A DNA stretch of 47,511 bases, taken from contig NW_003120924.1 of NCBI RefSeq assembly GCF_000003605.2, forward strand, positions 342,201 through 389,711, written 5' to 3'. This document shows positions 10,933 to 22,794 of this stretch, piece after piece; the first letter of the stretch is position 1; each line of letters begins with the position of its first letter. This DNA is from Saccoglossus kowalevskii. Lineage: Eukaryota > Hemichordata > Enteropneusta > Harrimaniidae. The notes under the pieces are model-generated. The model was not told the DNA's origin and made no database searches. It saw nothing but the letters and a program-made list of their open reading frames with translations. The position numbers and the translations under genes are program-made.

Positions 10933-12908
10933 GTCAATAATCTATAATGGTTTACTTGTACTTGCGTGTATGCATATAAATGAGAGCAAATGGCCAGCCA
11001 ATCAAACACAACTCATATACGAAATAAATAAACCATGGTTCACATATGCTATTCTATCAAGAAAGCGACAGATGCATATTTGCAATTCATTTCTGGGGAT
11101 TAGATATGTGCATAATTAATGAAGTCACATTACCAGTTAATATTGAAATCGTTTTATCCGAGTGCAAAATATTATAGGATAATGATGTAAATAATTTTGA
11201 ATAATGAAAAATAATTAATCAAATTACGACACATGCTTGTGCGGCGGGACATGGTTGAGAATTTTCGCATTACATGAAATTGACAACCAAAAGAAAAAAT
11301 AGTAATTTTAGAACAAGATGAAATCAAATCAATCAACAACTGTTATGCTCATTCAATGAAATCTACTATTAGTATTTTGTTTTCATTTTATATATAGCGC
11401 CATGTGACTACACACTTGTAAAATACATTTAAATTGTTTTAACACGAAAGTAGAATGCACGATGCATGACTACCGTGGCGCTTAAATTCAGTTACTATCT
11501 GGTAGAAATGACATGCCCAAGCATATATAATTTAGCGTAAGCTGCATACGAACATGTTCAATAATACAAAACAAATGTCAGACAATATATCTGAAAATGA
11601 AATTAAATATTTCTTGTCTTTGTACTGTTTGTTTGTGCGGAAATTCAAGTTCATGCGAGTGAAGGGATACATCTGCCAGCAATAGGGTACAATCCGTTCT
11701 CATTGGAATGCCGAAACTTTGTTGAAAAACATGTCATCGCATCTAGACAAATATGTGGTCAATATGAAAACTTTTGAAAAAAGATTACATGTAAGTAATT
11801 TTAGAGCCGCCTCTTTGATAGTAGACAAAAAAGATTAATAGCAATCACCCTGTTATTACATTGCTCGATGACCACATGTATATATTAATAAGGTATTTTT
11901 TTATTACAGTCTTGAAGTTTGTATTTCTGTATTTACAATGAACAGTCTGCGTCATTCTGGGTGTACTACTATGGGATTATGATAGGAAGTAGATCCCATT
12001 CACAATATATACTTTTCGACTTTTTCGTGAAAACTACAAGCCTGATTTCATATTTGGTATATATTTGCCATGGTTGGACCTCTGCCAGATCTGTTCAGTA
12101 CAAGTCGATATCATAAAATCCGTCTTTTTACTGAAAAAAAAAGATTGTCAATTTTGGTAAAAATTGTATTTTCCACTTGTTCGTGAACACTACTAGTGTG
12201 ATTGTACGTGACATCTGTCAAATTTATAAATCCCGTGATGGTATAAATAATCTTTTTATTTTAAGCATATCCAACTCTATTCCTGTTTGCAAAAAAAATC
12301 ATCACAACACAATGTCTACTTTATACTATATCATACATTGATATAACATTCAAGTTATACAAGAATTTATAATAAAAACAAAAAACAAATAGCCAAGTAA
12401 ATAGAATGCAATTTGTTTGCTTTCAAAGCATACATGTTACAAAATCACAGCTGTGCCACAGCTATTAAGCTATTGCATTGTTTGAGTTGTGAGTTTCCCC
12501 TTCTCTACACATTTATATTGCCTGTGCTACAGATACTAGTGAAAACACTTTTGCATGTTAAACACGATGTGCTTTAAGCACTGACAAGACCATTATATTA
12601 AAATGATTCATGTTGATGAATACTCCAAGGTCACGTGACTCATAGAATTGATTGTGTATCAAAGATTTATAATTGTATAAGTTCCCATTAAAGCATCTCT
12701 TTTATAACAAAACATAAAATTGATATCGTACATCATCGCGGTATTGTACATTCCCCATTTCTCTTACTTTGACGTGTCAATGCCAGCTACAAAATGAAGT
12801 ATTTATCAATTGAGCGTCATTTAATAAATAATATTATCAATATTGCCATCAATATGTAGTTTCTCTTTCATCTCTGTATTGTGCTACGACTTTAATGATG
12901 AAAACGAC
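10933..12908. other. Non-coding stretch
   Basis: I see nothing beyond AT-rich unique sequence. Short frames at 10901-11119 and 11919-12116 lack any coding signature. GGTCACGTGACTC at 12630-12642 contains a 10-bp palindrome. Confidence 0.5.
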
Positions 12909-12931
12909 GATGATGATGATGATGATGATGA
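12909..12931 (+). repeat. (GAT)7 microsatellite
   Basis: Seven perfect GAT units, leading directly into a GACCCCCTCGCAAAAATGA module. Confidence 0.95.
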
Positions 12932-13810
12932 CCCCCTCGCAAAAATGAGTTCAGACAACGACAATATACTTGTTTTTTCATTTCAACAAATATTGTAATA
13001 TTCAAATAAAAAAAGTGGGTGACCCACCCCATCATTAAATTTTAAAACATGCTGACCCCCCCCCCGCGAAAAATGATTACAAAATGTATATCTTATAGAC
13101 CAAGAATGCTTTACACCCGAAGCACAGTCTGTGCTTATGAAAACAAAGGAAACTTTGATTTTTCTTAAATTTGTGTTAGATTTTGGCATTTTACATAGCA
13201 AAATATGCATATTTCATCATTTATTTTAATTTATATATCAGCATTTTCACAAATTTAACTTTTTTGATTTGCTAAACAAAAACTGTCACAGATCTTTGTA
13301 CTAATTGCTAAGTTGTCTTTCCATCTCCTGTTATAATTGAATAAATCCAGTAAATATCTTATACAATGGTGATTTCAGACTTTAAATAAAATGATGTGAT
13401 ATCAGCAGCACATGGACTTTGGATGTGTTTGAAAATGTAACAGTATAATTGGGGTTCAAGCCGCATTGCATAATCTGTTAGGTATTTGGTAACTTCCACT
13501 CCAAAATATTTAGCCTATAACTATTTTTTTCATCAAAAAAATTATAGGCAATATAGGTAATAGTTTTTATTAAGAACACATTTGTACGATTACCTTTTTC
13601 ATCCTTTTTTCTGAAATATTTTTTTTTAAAAATACATGCATAAGCGCGTGTGTGAATTCTGGAAAACATGGTGACCCTCCCAATCACCTAATCATCTATT
13701 CGTGATATCGAAAACAGGGGTGATCCCCCCCCCCATTTGCAAAATTAAAAACAGGGTAACCCCCCTACTGAACCACCGACAACTTCCCCAGGCCGAAGTA
13801 ACTGACCGAT
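12931..13810 (+). repeat. Decayed repeat region with TGACCCCC modules and C10 tracts
   Basis: At least six related modules recur: GACCCCCTCGCAAAAATGA (12931), GTGACCCACCCC (13019), GACCCCCCCCCCGCGAAAAA (13054), CATGGTGACCCTCCC (13667), GGGGTGATCC plus C10 (13717) and GGGTAACCCCCCTAC (13756). Two runs of ten C occur at 13056-13065 and 13725-13734. Between them the sequence is AT-rich. Near 13766-13805 one plus frame reads PPTEPPTTSPGRSN and then stop, a compositionally odd short string that might be the tail of a decayed coding repeat. No intact gene is visible. Confidence 0.5.
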
Positions 13811-14626
13811 CCCTTAAACTTTCGATATCCAGAATACACATAACAGACATTTCACCCTTGAACCATGTCTCAAATGGTTAGAAATCATACAGCCGGTCTG
13901 ACATGACTAAAAAAATTGCATATTCATTATTCAATTTATACCGATTCAAAGTCATTAAGTTATAAATGATAACCCCAGCATGAGACGACCACACTTTTCT
14001 CCATTGATTATCAAAAGTGGTTTTCAACAACAAAAAGAGTATATAAAAATAAATTACACTTGAACCAAGGATTACACATCCAAGAATAAATTATGAAAAG
14101 AAAGCCTGGAAGTCATTTTCTGAAGAGACAAAGTGCTGCCTCGTAATTCATATCAGTATGCGATATTAAAAGGTAATTTATCACGCTCATTACTACCATC
14201 ACTTCACATGGATGCTATAGTTTTTTGAGACTGTTCCATTTATAACTCTTTATAGTACATCATGTATGCAATAACAAAAAAGTTACCCTACACAAATTCA
14301 ATGCACGTGTATAATCTCATAATTACAATTATTTACCTATAATGCATTTTTTTTCTCGACGGAAATTTCTACATTACTAATTGCTATGCTGTGCCTGTAA
14401 ATTGTGTTTTAATAATTTGATGATTTTAATCTAACCAAAACGCATTAATGACAATAAATTATATCGTAGCACTAACACCACTTCATGAGCGCTCTAAGCT
14501 ATTTGGGCAATTAGCGTTAGAAAAAAAATCACACTTTCTCATAGATCATCTGCATAGATTCTAAACACCATATAATGCTTCATATAATATAACACAGAGT
14601 ATACATTTACTTGTAATATATACTAT
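13811..14626. other. Non-coding stretch
   Basis: No gene, repeat or structured element that I can support. Confidence 0.5.
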
Positions 14627-14830
14627 TATTGTACATCTGTCACTGTAACGCCATAATTCTGCGGTATTTTCATCCTACCATATAAGGAAATGCGAATTCC
14701 AAATATGGAATGATTACGCGCGTAAGTGTCCTCTAATAATAAAAACAAACATGGCTGCGTCTCGGTCGATACTCCAACTGTACTGTCTTCGTGCATACTT
14801 GTGAAGTATCCTCGTAATAACCTCATATTA
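14627..14830 (+). mobile_element. Dispersed family A, copy 2 (internally deleted)
   Basis: Starts TATTATTGTACATCTGTCAC and shares TAACGCCATAA, TTCATCCTACCATA, GAAATGCGAATTCC, ATTACGCGCGTAAG and AACATGGCTGC with the other copies. It then jumps to TCGGTCGATACTCC and TACTGTCTTCGTGCATACTT and ends GTATCCTCGTAATAACCTCA. The left arm of the 3' foldback is absent. ATTATT occurs at both edges and could be either element ends or a target duplication. Confidence 0.82.
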
Positions 14831-15396
14831 TTTAAAATATAAACAACAGCCAAAACAGAAACTTGGAAACGTTCATTCAGCAGTTGTATGTGTATATGGT
14901 ACGTTCAAATGACAATGCAAATGTACACCGATTCACGACGAACTAAGATTTGAGTTTGTGATACCATCGTTTTCGCTTTCAAAGGATGATAACTAATGTG
15001 TTGACCAGTCACTGGAAATTGGTTGCAATAGCAACATAATGCATTTATAAGTGGTTTATAGTAGTCGACATATTTCATACCCTATATGTAATAAAAATTG
15101 ATGACGCACGAATGTCACATCAATCATAATGGCATTAGGTTTATAGATGTCTAAGTTTTAGTCTTGGATGTTTGTTTGCGTTATATATCTTTTTTTTTTA
15201 TTAGCACAACACTGGTAAAACTTATTAGAAGACTTCTTTGTCAGATTTAACAACGTGTCGTTAAAATTGGAGGTTCTGCCTACACCCAAACACAGATTGT
15301 CAGGTCACGTTCAATGAAATATACTAGGCACGTTAAGGTATTTATGTAGATATGCCTATAACGTGAACTGCGTAGTGGTGATGACCTCACTTCTTT
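14831..15396. other. Non-coding stretch
   Basis: Nothing recognisable apart from a T9 run near 15190. Confidence 0.5.
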
Positions 15397-15754
15397 CACT
15401 GCGTGATTGTGAACAACACCATGGTCAGAACATTGTTGCACTACGTAATTATGAACAATACAATAATCTCAACATTACTACGGAATTGTCAACAACATAG
15501 TGGTCATGAACGTTGCTTCCCTTTGTAAATATACATTATGTGGTAGTCAGAAAGTTGCTTTACTGGGTTATTGTGAACAACACTGTGGTCAGAATGTTAT
15601 TTGACTGTGTAATCGTGAAAACACAGTTGTCAGAACGTCGTTTCACTACGTAATTGTGAACAATATTGTGGTAACCACGAAATATTGAACAGACCAGTCA
15701 CAACGTTACATTACTCTGTAATTATGTATTGTGCAGTAGACAGAACGTTGCTAC
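15397..15754 (+). repeat. Degenerate minisatellite, ~42-bp unit, about 8 copies
   Basis: The consensus is near CACTACGTAATTGTGAACAA followed by CACTGTGGTCAGAACGTTGCTT. Unit starts fall near 15397, 15439, 15476, 15519, 15561, 15602, 15644 and 15712. The seventh unit is extended by an insertion of about 26 bp. Units have diverged strongly, so the array is old. No conserved open frame runs through it. Confidence 0.8.
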
Positions 15755-15814
15755 TGTGAAATATTCGGCTCGTTACGTAATATAGATTGCATGCATATTA
15801 CAAATAAATAAACA

Positions 15815-15890
15815 CGCAATAAGAGTTTCGAACTCCTTTACCACAGCGTGCCACTGAAAGCAGCACTTCATCACTAAGCCACATCATACG
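15815..15890 (-). mobile_element. tRNA-like Pol III promoter (possible SINE head)
   Basis: On the minus strand TGGCTTAGTGATG (15870-15882) fits an A box, with a D-stem GCTT/AAGT. GAGTTCGAAACTC (15823-15835) fits a B box inside a T-arm AGGAG-TTCGAAA-CTCTT with all five pairs formed (one is G-T). Between them TGCTG-CTTTCAG-TGGCA could be an anticodon arm reading TTC. The acceptor stem does not pair and the variable region is about 11 nt, so it is not a working tRNA gene. A tRNA-derived SINE or tRNA pseudogene fits better. A TTTATTTATTTG tract follows on the minus strand. Confidence 0.45.
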
Positions 15891-17493
15891 TGCAAAGTTC
15901 GGTCCAAAGGCTGCCGTAATATACGGGCACTCACAGCGATTAGTTGGACATGCGCAGACCGAATCGCAGACGTCACAGACAATCCCATGCAGAAGCCTAG
16001 TACGCATACTATGTATGTACTATGTAAATGCACAAAATGTAAATGTCACCTGCGTAGTAGTCAGACAGAGATTGAACGTTAATAATAAAGAAATTTAGAG
16101 GAGGATTTTTACTGTCGCAAATCGGATGATACATCAATTCACAAAGCAAATTCAATATGATATGCGAATTTAATCAATATCTTTTCTTAGGGTGAATACC
16201 CTATACCCCATATTACACAGAGCTGTATATTCACACATCTGTAAGCTTGTTGCTACAAGGGCTGATATTTCAATGATCTTACACAAAGTCCGAGTATGCC
16301 GTCAAACGAGATTTGGTTTTCGAGCCACGAGTTTAGAAATAGGTAAAATTTTACTGCAGTCCTATAAGAACGTAGTAATTCAGCACTTTCAGCTGAACTT
16401 GATGATTGACAATCAACGAAACCTTATTTTCAAGCACAACCAATCGATATTCTATCTAAAAGTTGTAGACATTCGAATGCGACATATCGTAAAACAGGTA
16501 TTCAATTTCGCATCGCATGATTGTTAGTATTCAATTTGGCGAGAAATGGTTGGGACTCTCAACGCGCAGCACGGTCACTATCGTACAAATATTCTTTTTC
16601 GTACATTAAGAACGATATTTAGGCATATCGACATCTGTGTCATATTTTAGCAATTTGATCATGCTCGTCAAATGTTTTATATAACGATTTTTGCAATTTG
16701 AGTAAATTTTCTGCGCTGTTTTTAGCCTTATTCCATCATGTTAAGACATGTTATCTGTTTACGTTGAGTTTTGCATCGATTAATAAAGAAAAGTCAGCAC
16801 GTGTGCCAAAGAACGTAGCCGAGTGTCATGAATCATTACGTCAGTTATGTTATTTCTCAAATACACAATGACAGTTTAATTATATAGAAGATGACGTATG
16901 TGCCATGCTAGCAAATACGGTAAAGCAATTCTTAGCAGGGATTAATTTTCGCTGACAAGACATTCAGACGATTTGATATGAAATTTATATTAAATGACTT
17001 GTGATAAATTTATTATAAAATATAGAAAAATAAGTTTTTCAACAAGATGATATTTTCACTGATTCATCTTCACGGAAATAGGTAACTTTACAGTAAGTTA
17101 TATTAATACCTATCTGTTAGATGATATTTACTGTGTCTGACCAACTACTGTATTAAACGATGGTTAAATAATGGGAGATAGTTTGAAAAAAACACTAAAT
17201 CTCTGAATAGTATTGCATGCTACAACGAATGTGGTCATTACTTTCCCTAAAATCAGCCAATTAACGGTTACTCGTTTATGTTTATATTACTACTCCTGGG
17301 TATTCATAGCAATCACGTGATAAAACACAATAAAAGGCTTAGCCTAGTATTTGGCACCATAACACAACATTCAAAACAACTAGCTCACAAACATTTTTGG
17401 TTATGGTTTTATTAAACAATATCCATATTCACAGTAAAGAGTGTAAAACGAGATTTTGACAGACATGTACACACGAGCAGTTACTGGTCAACA
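15891..17493. other. Non-coding stretch
   Basis: 15891-16010 is GC-richer and gives a Cys-rich minus frame (CDVCDSVCACPTNRCECP) that I could not match to a family; it may belong to the SINE-like unit. A 111-codon plus frame at 16192-16527 starts at a GTG and shows no domain or splice context. The rest is featureless. Confidence 0.45.
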
Positions 17494-17600
17494 TTAAAGG
17501 GCGGCGGTCGTCGCGCGGCTCATGATCAAATTTCATGTAAACAAACAATATTTCATACGCGTTGTGTAATGAGCAAGGCGCGACGAACACCATCCTTTAA
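17494..17600. mobile_element. Short inverted-repeat element (TTAA family), copy 3
   Basis: A 107-bp element begins TTAAAGGGCGGCGGTCGTCG. It ends GGCGCGACGAACACCATCCT followed by TTAA, the inverse of the start with a few changes. Perfect TTAA lies at both edges (17494-17497 and 17597-17600). The interior ATTTCATGTAAA and AAACAAT match copy 1 at 1173. No coding capacity. Confidence 0.8.
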
Positions 17601-20352
17601 GTGACATACTGGATGTGCATATTCCAATTATATTATACCATAAACACTATTCTAACAATTCTGAAAACAAATCAGGTTTCGGCCGAGCTTGCATTTTAAT
17701 TAAAACGACCTCTCATCGAATCACAAGTGACGTTTTGTTAACGGGCGTTGTTCTCGATCTAATTGAGATCCTGGCGGTCATTTTTGAATAAGGTGGTCTT
17801 ACAAATTTCAGCGACTTACCCTGTATACATGTTACGTAGAAGTGAAAAATAATGAGGAATGTTACCTGACAATCAACTTCAACAATCAAATAAAAACATC
17901 GACATAGTAAAAGCCAAAACGTATAGAAGCACGCGCCCGTGTTGTAACCTATGTTGTAAAAGTTGCGTTGTTCATGCATAACAGTTTTTAAAGATTAAAT
18001 TAGATACACTAATTAAATGCATATTTATAGGTCTAGGATTGAAGCTTTTATTCTCCCGGGTAAATGATTATTTTGTCCGTCCTGGCGTGATCGCGAAAAC
18101 TCAGGAACGCCGGAACTGCAGTCAGGCCACGTCTGTGATTGACAGACTTTATAACGTTCTCATTCCATGCAGGAAATTACATACTGATTCTTCTCGTTCG
18201 ATTTTTCGTTGGTCACGTGGTTGATTTGTTATATATCGAGCGAGAGCTGACAATCGGGTCCAGACTGCTTGTCATATGGCACTGACGATAACATTGTATC
18301 TAATCTCTCGGTAATTTAATTGAGGTTGTTTGATCATAATAAAACGTATTCTACAGACCGCTTCAATATTTACCAGATCCTACACTCACGTAAACTTTTG
18401 TTTTTCTTCGCTGTTTTCACAGTTAGCTAAACAATACTATTGTACAAGTCTGTTGTTGGTATTCCTCATAATTTGCTTACTTTCCAGATTTGTTACTATG
18501 TTACTAATTATTTTGGCGAGAACAATAAGAAATATTTGTTCACAATAATCTTTATTATTACACAGACTGTGTAAATTACTTGTCACGTGACAGCGTTGAC
18601 CTATATACACATTTACTATTCACGTCTCTTCGGGACTAAACATGACTTCCCTCCTCCAATAAACTGTAGAGGCGACTGTCGAAATCCCCGGTGTCATTAA
18701 ATATTGGCTAGTTTGGAACACCAATCCATGTAACCTTTCGTCATCTTATTAGGTTGGATCTAGTAAAGAACTATCCTGAGATATGAAATCCATGGTCTTT
18801 CAAACCCACGAGTTAAAACAAACCCGAATAATGATTATTAAGTATTACAGGCAGGATAACTAAAAAAAAGCCCGCCCTCAACACTTGTATTATAACACCG
18901 GAATAATAAGTGCTATAGTCAGATTGGTTCTGGTTTCTCAAAACCTAAAAATACCCACCCTGGTGGGTGCAGCAGTAGGGATCACCGCCAACTAATAATG
19001 GATTAATGAATTCTACTTTTTTTCATAGAGAAATGATCAGTAGGCCACTGGTGAGGGGAAATGAAGGACCCATACAGATGAATCCCGACAATAAAGAGTT
19101 CCCCATCACCCAGAAAGATTTTTACAAGCGGCATTTTTTTCTATGGTATTAATCAGATGTGAATATTGCGTAATTCCAATAAGCCTCTATATGACTTCAA
19201 TTCTAATAAAGTGTTCCAGGGTGTCATCGCTAAACAACTAGAAGCATCATTCAAAAGTTTTTATGGCAGATACTAGAGTCTTGTGGATAAATACTTATGT
19301 TTATATGTTGCAAATGATCGCTGATGCTCGAAAATGGGCAAGAAATGATTATTTCAACTGTTGTTGGTTGATTCATTTTCAAACAAGCGTATGTAGTTAT
19401 ATGATTCGTTGATTTAACTAAATAACAAGTAGTTTTGAGGTGATGTCGCAAAGAAGGTATGTGTCGGGGCAGGATGTGACGACCTTAAATCAATGAGTCG
19501 ACGTGTATCACTTGTGTTCTCCTTTCATTTTACGTTCACCCACACATTATATGTCATCACCCGTCACTAACAGTGTTGGCTTCATACATTGACCATATAT
19601 GGACATTATATGACGTCAATTAACATGACATTAACATAACAAAATCTAGAAAGTGTGGAAATCAGGAGCAATTGAAATATTGTACAACAATGTTCCATGC
19701 GGCTCCGGAACATGTATAATAGTGTGTCCTAATAGTATATTGGATATGTAAACTATACCTTGGTTAGATCGTAGCACATTTTACGTTTTACGATGTATAT
19801 AAACTATTCATTATTGTCATAATCGTACCATCGATATAACACATACGTAAATGCCGTCACATTCTGCATTCTTAAATTGTGATTTTAATAATTATTGGCA
19901 CAATTAATTTGGATCGCGCAAATAAATAATGTCAATGTTGATAATGTCAACAATAATGTCAATGTTAAATGTCAAAGTAACACTTCGTCACCTCTAACAA
20001 AGAAATCTATAAGGCAATGATCATAGTGAATATTTGTTTAAAATGTATAAAATAAAATTCCTAAAAATGTAATAAATGCTGTTTTATACTAGTTTTTATT
20101 AAGACAAACTGTATATTAATATTACTTTCATCGTTTATCGTTGAACGCAAAGTATATGTATATGTGTATATGTATATATATGTTTTGCAGTTTTAGATTC
20201 ACACTATTGAAAAGTGCAAAAATGGATTGTTCTAGAGTGGTCTAAAGGTTGTACATATATGATGTTATTTGAGGTGAAGCAAGAAATTACAATAAAAAAC
20301 AGTTCACAAAACAGTTATCAAGCAGGTTGTGTGAGAGTTACGGCAATAAGAG
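17601..20352. other. Non-coding stretch
   Basis: No gene is supported. A tight hairpin, ACCCACC/GGTGGGT with a 2-nt loop, lies at 18953-18968 in a GC-richer block (18870-19080). GTCACGTGAC palindrome near 18582 and a CRE octamer at 19611-19618 are isolated motifs. 20150-20185 is a TATATG-type low-complexity tract. Confidence 0.5.
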
Positions 20353-20720
20353 GTATTATTATACATATGTCACCTTAACGCCATACATTACAGCGTGCCG
20401 TAATTTTGCGATATTTACGGGTATTTTCATCCTACCCTATTAGAAATTTCCAAATATAATTAGAGGACGCGCGTGAAAACAAAAATGGCTGCCACCAGGG
20501 TTTGATCGGATTCCACACACAGAAGTTCGCTGATTCTGTTCTTATACTTTTTGGATTTCGGCATCCCCATGAAGTATCACTGGGAGGAAAAGATGTATAA
20601 TAATAAGTTTATCACGAGGAAATCACAAAGTATGTATTCAGACAGTACGCTGTCGTATATTGTATCGCTGTACTGTCTTCGTGAATACTTTTCGGTATCC
20701 TCGCAATAACCTCGTGTTAT
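20353..20720 (+). mobile_element. Dispersed family A, copy 3 (with complete 3' foldback)
   Basis: The most complete copy in the window. It shares the landmarks of copy 1, including AATGGCTGCCACCAGGGTTT, GATTTCGGCAT and GGAGGAAAAGATGTATA. The 3' end forms a long imperfect hairpin: arm 20606-20652 (AGTTTATCACGAGGA, then AAGTATGTATTCA and GACAGTACGCTG) pairs with arm 20667-20712 (CGCTGTACTGTC, GTGAATACTTTT, ATCCTCGCAATAACCT). The loop is about 14 nt. Copies 2 and 4 keep only the right arm. No conserved open frame exists. Confidence 0.82.
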
Positions 20721-22581
20721 AAGTGTATTAGTGTTATACAATTGTGCCAACTGTCAGTTGATAAAGGACGTTGCAACTACAATATCTTCTTTAATTATAG
20801 TACATTAATTTTGTTTTCTGTGAAACTAACACAAACTACCAATTAGTCATGTAGCAAAAACATAAATATACATTGATAATATTATTTAATTAAGAATCAA
20901 CTATATAGTGTGAAAACCCACGTAACTATTTAAATTGTAAACTCCCACACCAACTGAAGACTTTAAACAACATAAATTATTGATATGTGTTTGGATATTT
21001 TCAAATCCCCTTTTTAAATGTTTTCTAAATAATAAAAATCACTCAATACACAGCGTGGATAATTTGTATATAACGTTAATAGTGATTGTTTAAATTTTCG
21101 GTTAGGCGGACGTCTGACGTCACGCATTAAATTTGATCACTTAATCAATCATTTGTCTAACTATATCGAGTGATATATATATTTATTGCTAAAACGGTAA
21201 TCTTGGAATGCCGATGACCGGACACATCCATTGATGCTTACGGTGTAAAGTTTAATCATCTTGGGTAGAGAAATCTTCAATGTCCACGTGCTGCCATCAG
21301 TGTCCATAACATCACGCTATAAAATGATGTGTACATACAATTATACAATCTGGTACTTTCACTCCAACTTTCTTTATCGGTTACAATTATATAGAATCGC
21401 TGTTGCAAATGCACATTAAATACAAACATAACTGTCATTTATTAGTACTAAAAACGTTAATTAGATAAACTGATCAAAGGAAACATTCATCACCATGGAT
21501 ACTTAGTTCTTATGACGGTGACAAAAGACGTAGGAGACAGTGACACCCATTATAAGGCAGTGTCATGTATTTGAAAGGACATTAAAATAGGAGAGTGGTC
21601 AGAAGAAATCGATTGATATTATTACAATAACGCAATATCAAATAACACCTCACCCGTGGCGGTAAATGATGGTTTTATTAGGTTATCCATTACAATTGTC
21701 GCGCTTGTTGTGATGTCGGTTCACATGTTAGATTGGCATACGGTAATACATGAGTTTATTTTTTATAATAATATATATATATATATTGGATTGGAAATCG
21801 GATACATTAAATACATATATGTAGACAAGAACTGGAATTGCTCAAAATATTTGTTTCTTTCGTGTGTATGTGAATTTACAGTTGCGTAAGTGGCAATGGC
21901 AACTCTGTTGAAGTAAGCGGTTCGAATAACGTGCTAGTAATTATAATAAATACAACCAGCGATTATGTAATACGTCTTTACTGATTTGCGACACAATAAA
22001 CCGGAGAGCTGATAACATATAGGTGCGAAATAGAGCGAAAAAAAGAATGTCGGCAACGTTTCTGCTGAATAATTCAAGTTTATACAAATAGTAAAAAAAA
22101 AACCGAAAGGTTTCGGCGGAAACGTCCTGGTGACTGACAATAGATGACAGAACGTGTATGTGAGCTTGATATTATGCCACGGGACATTGATGATATTTGT
22201 GATTCTAATGGACCGGTATAATTATTTAGAAAGTAAGCAAGTAAACACAGGGTGCACTGCGTTCTCCTCGAAGCTATCAAAACACGTATAATTAGTTTGT
22301 AGTCACTTTGAAAGGTGATAGTTGACGTGATCTCTATACGCTCCCTTGTTGTCTATTTTCCCCATTGCAAAATCGAAGAGTCTGAAATGAAAACGTAGTT
22401 TCCAACGTTTCTCTGATGCTTTATAGCCAGGTGAGTCGCATCATAAAGGTTACACCATAAGGTACAACAGGTCAAAAGGGGGAAAGTCACAGTGCGTGTT
22501 TTATGTATTTTATACGAGATTTATAAACATACTAGATGACGAGGTCCCACAGCAACCATTCAGTGATCTGCGTCATTTAAA
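20721..22581. other. Non-coding stretch
   Basis: No gene is supported. A CRE octamer lies at 21115-21122 beside GGACGTC. A (TA)n tract lies near 21770-21785. Confidence 0.5.
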
Positions 22582-22794
22582 TACTGTAAAACATGTTGAA
22601 AAAGCGGCATGCAATTTTAGCGAATTGTGGTAAAATGACGTAAATAGCGAAATGTTGATTTAGCAAATCTCTCTTGCCATTGTTGATTTCTTTATTTGGC
22701 GGCCATTTTGAATTATAATAAAGTCATTAGCGACATCTTGAATTAGCGAATCAGTTCTCTCGCTAAATTCGCGAAAAAGACATGTTTTACAGTA
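22582..22794. mobile_element. TA-flanked inverted-repeat MITE
   Basis: Left end TACTGTAAAACATGT at 22582-22596 is exactly inverted at 22780-22794, and a looser inverted block (GCG..AATTTTAGCGA) continues the match inward. If TA is the duplicated target, the element proper is CTGTAAAACATGT...ACATGTTTTACAG, which fits the Tc1/mariner-like TA preference; this is inferred. The 213-bp body repeats TAGCGA in both orientations about five times. It has no coding capacity. Confidence 0.75.
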
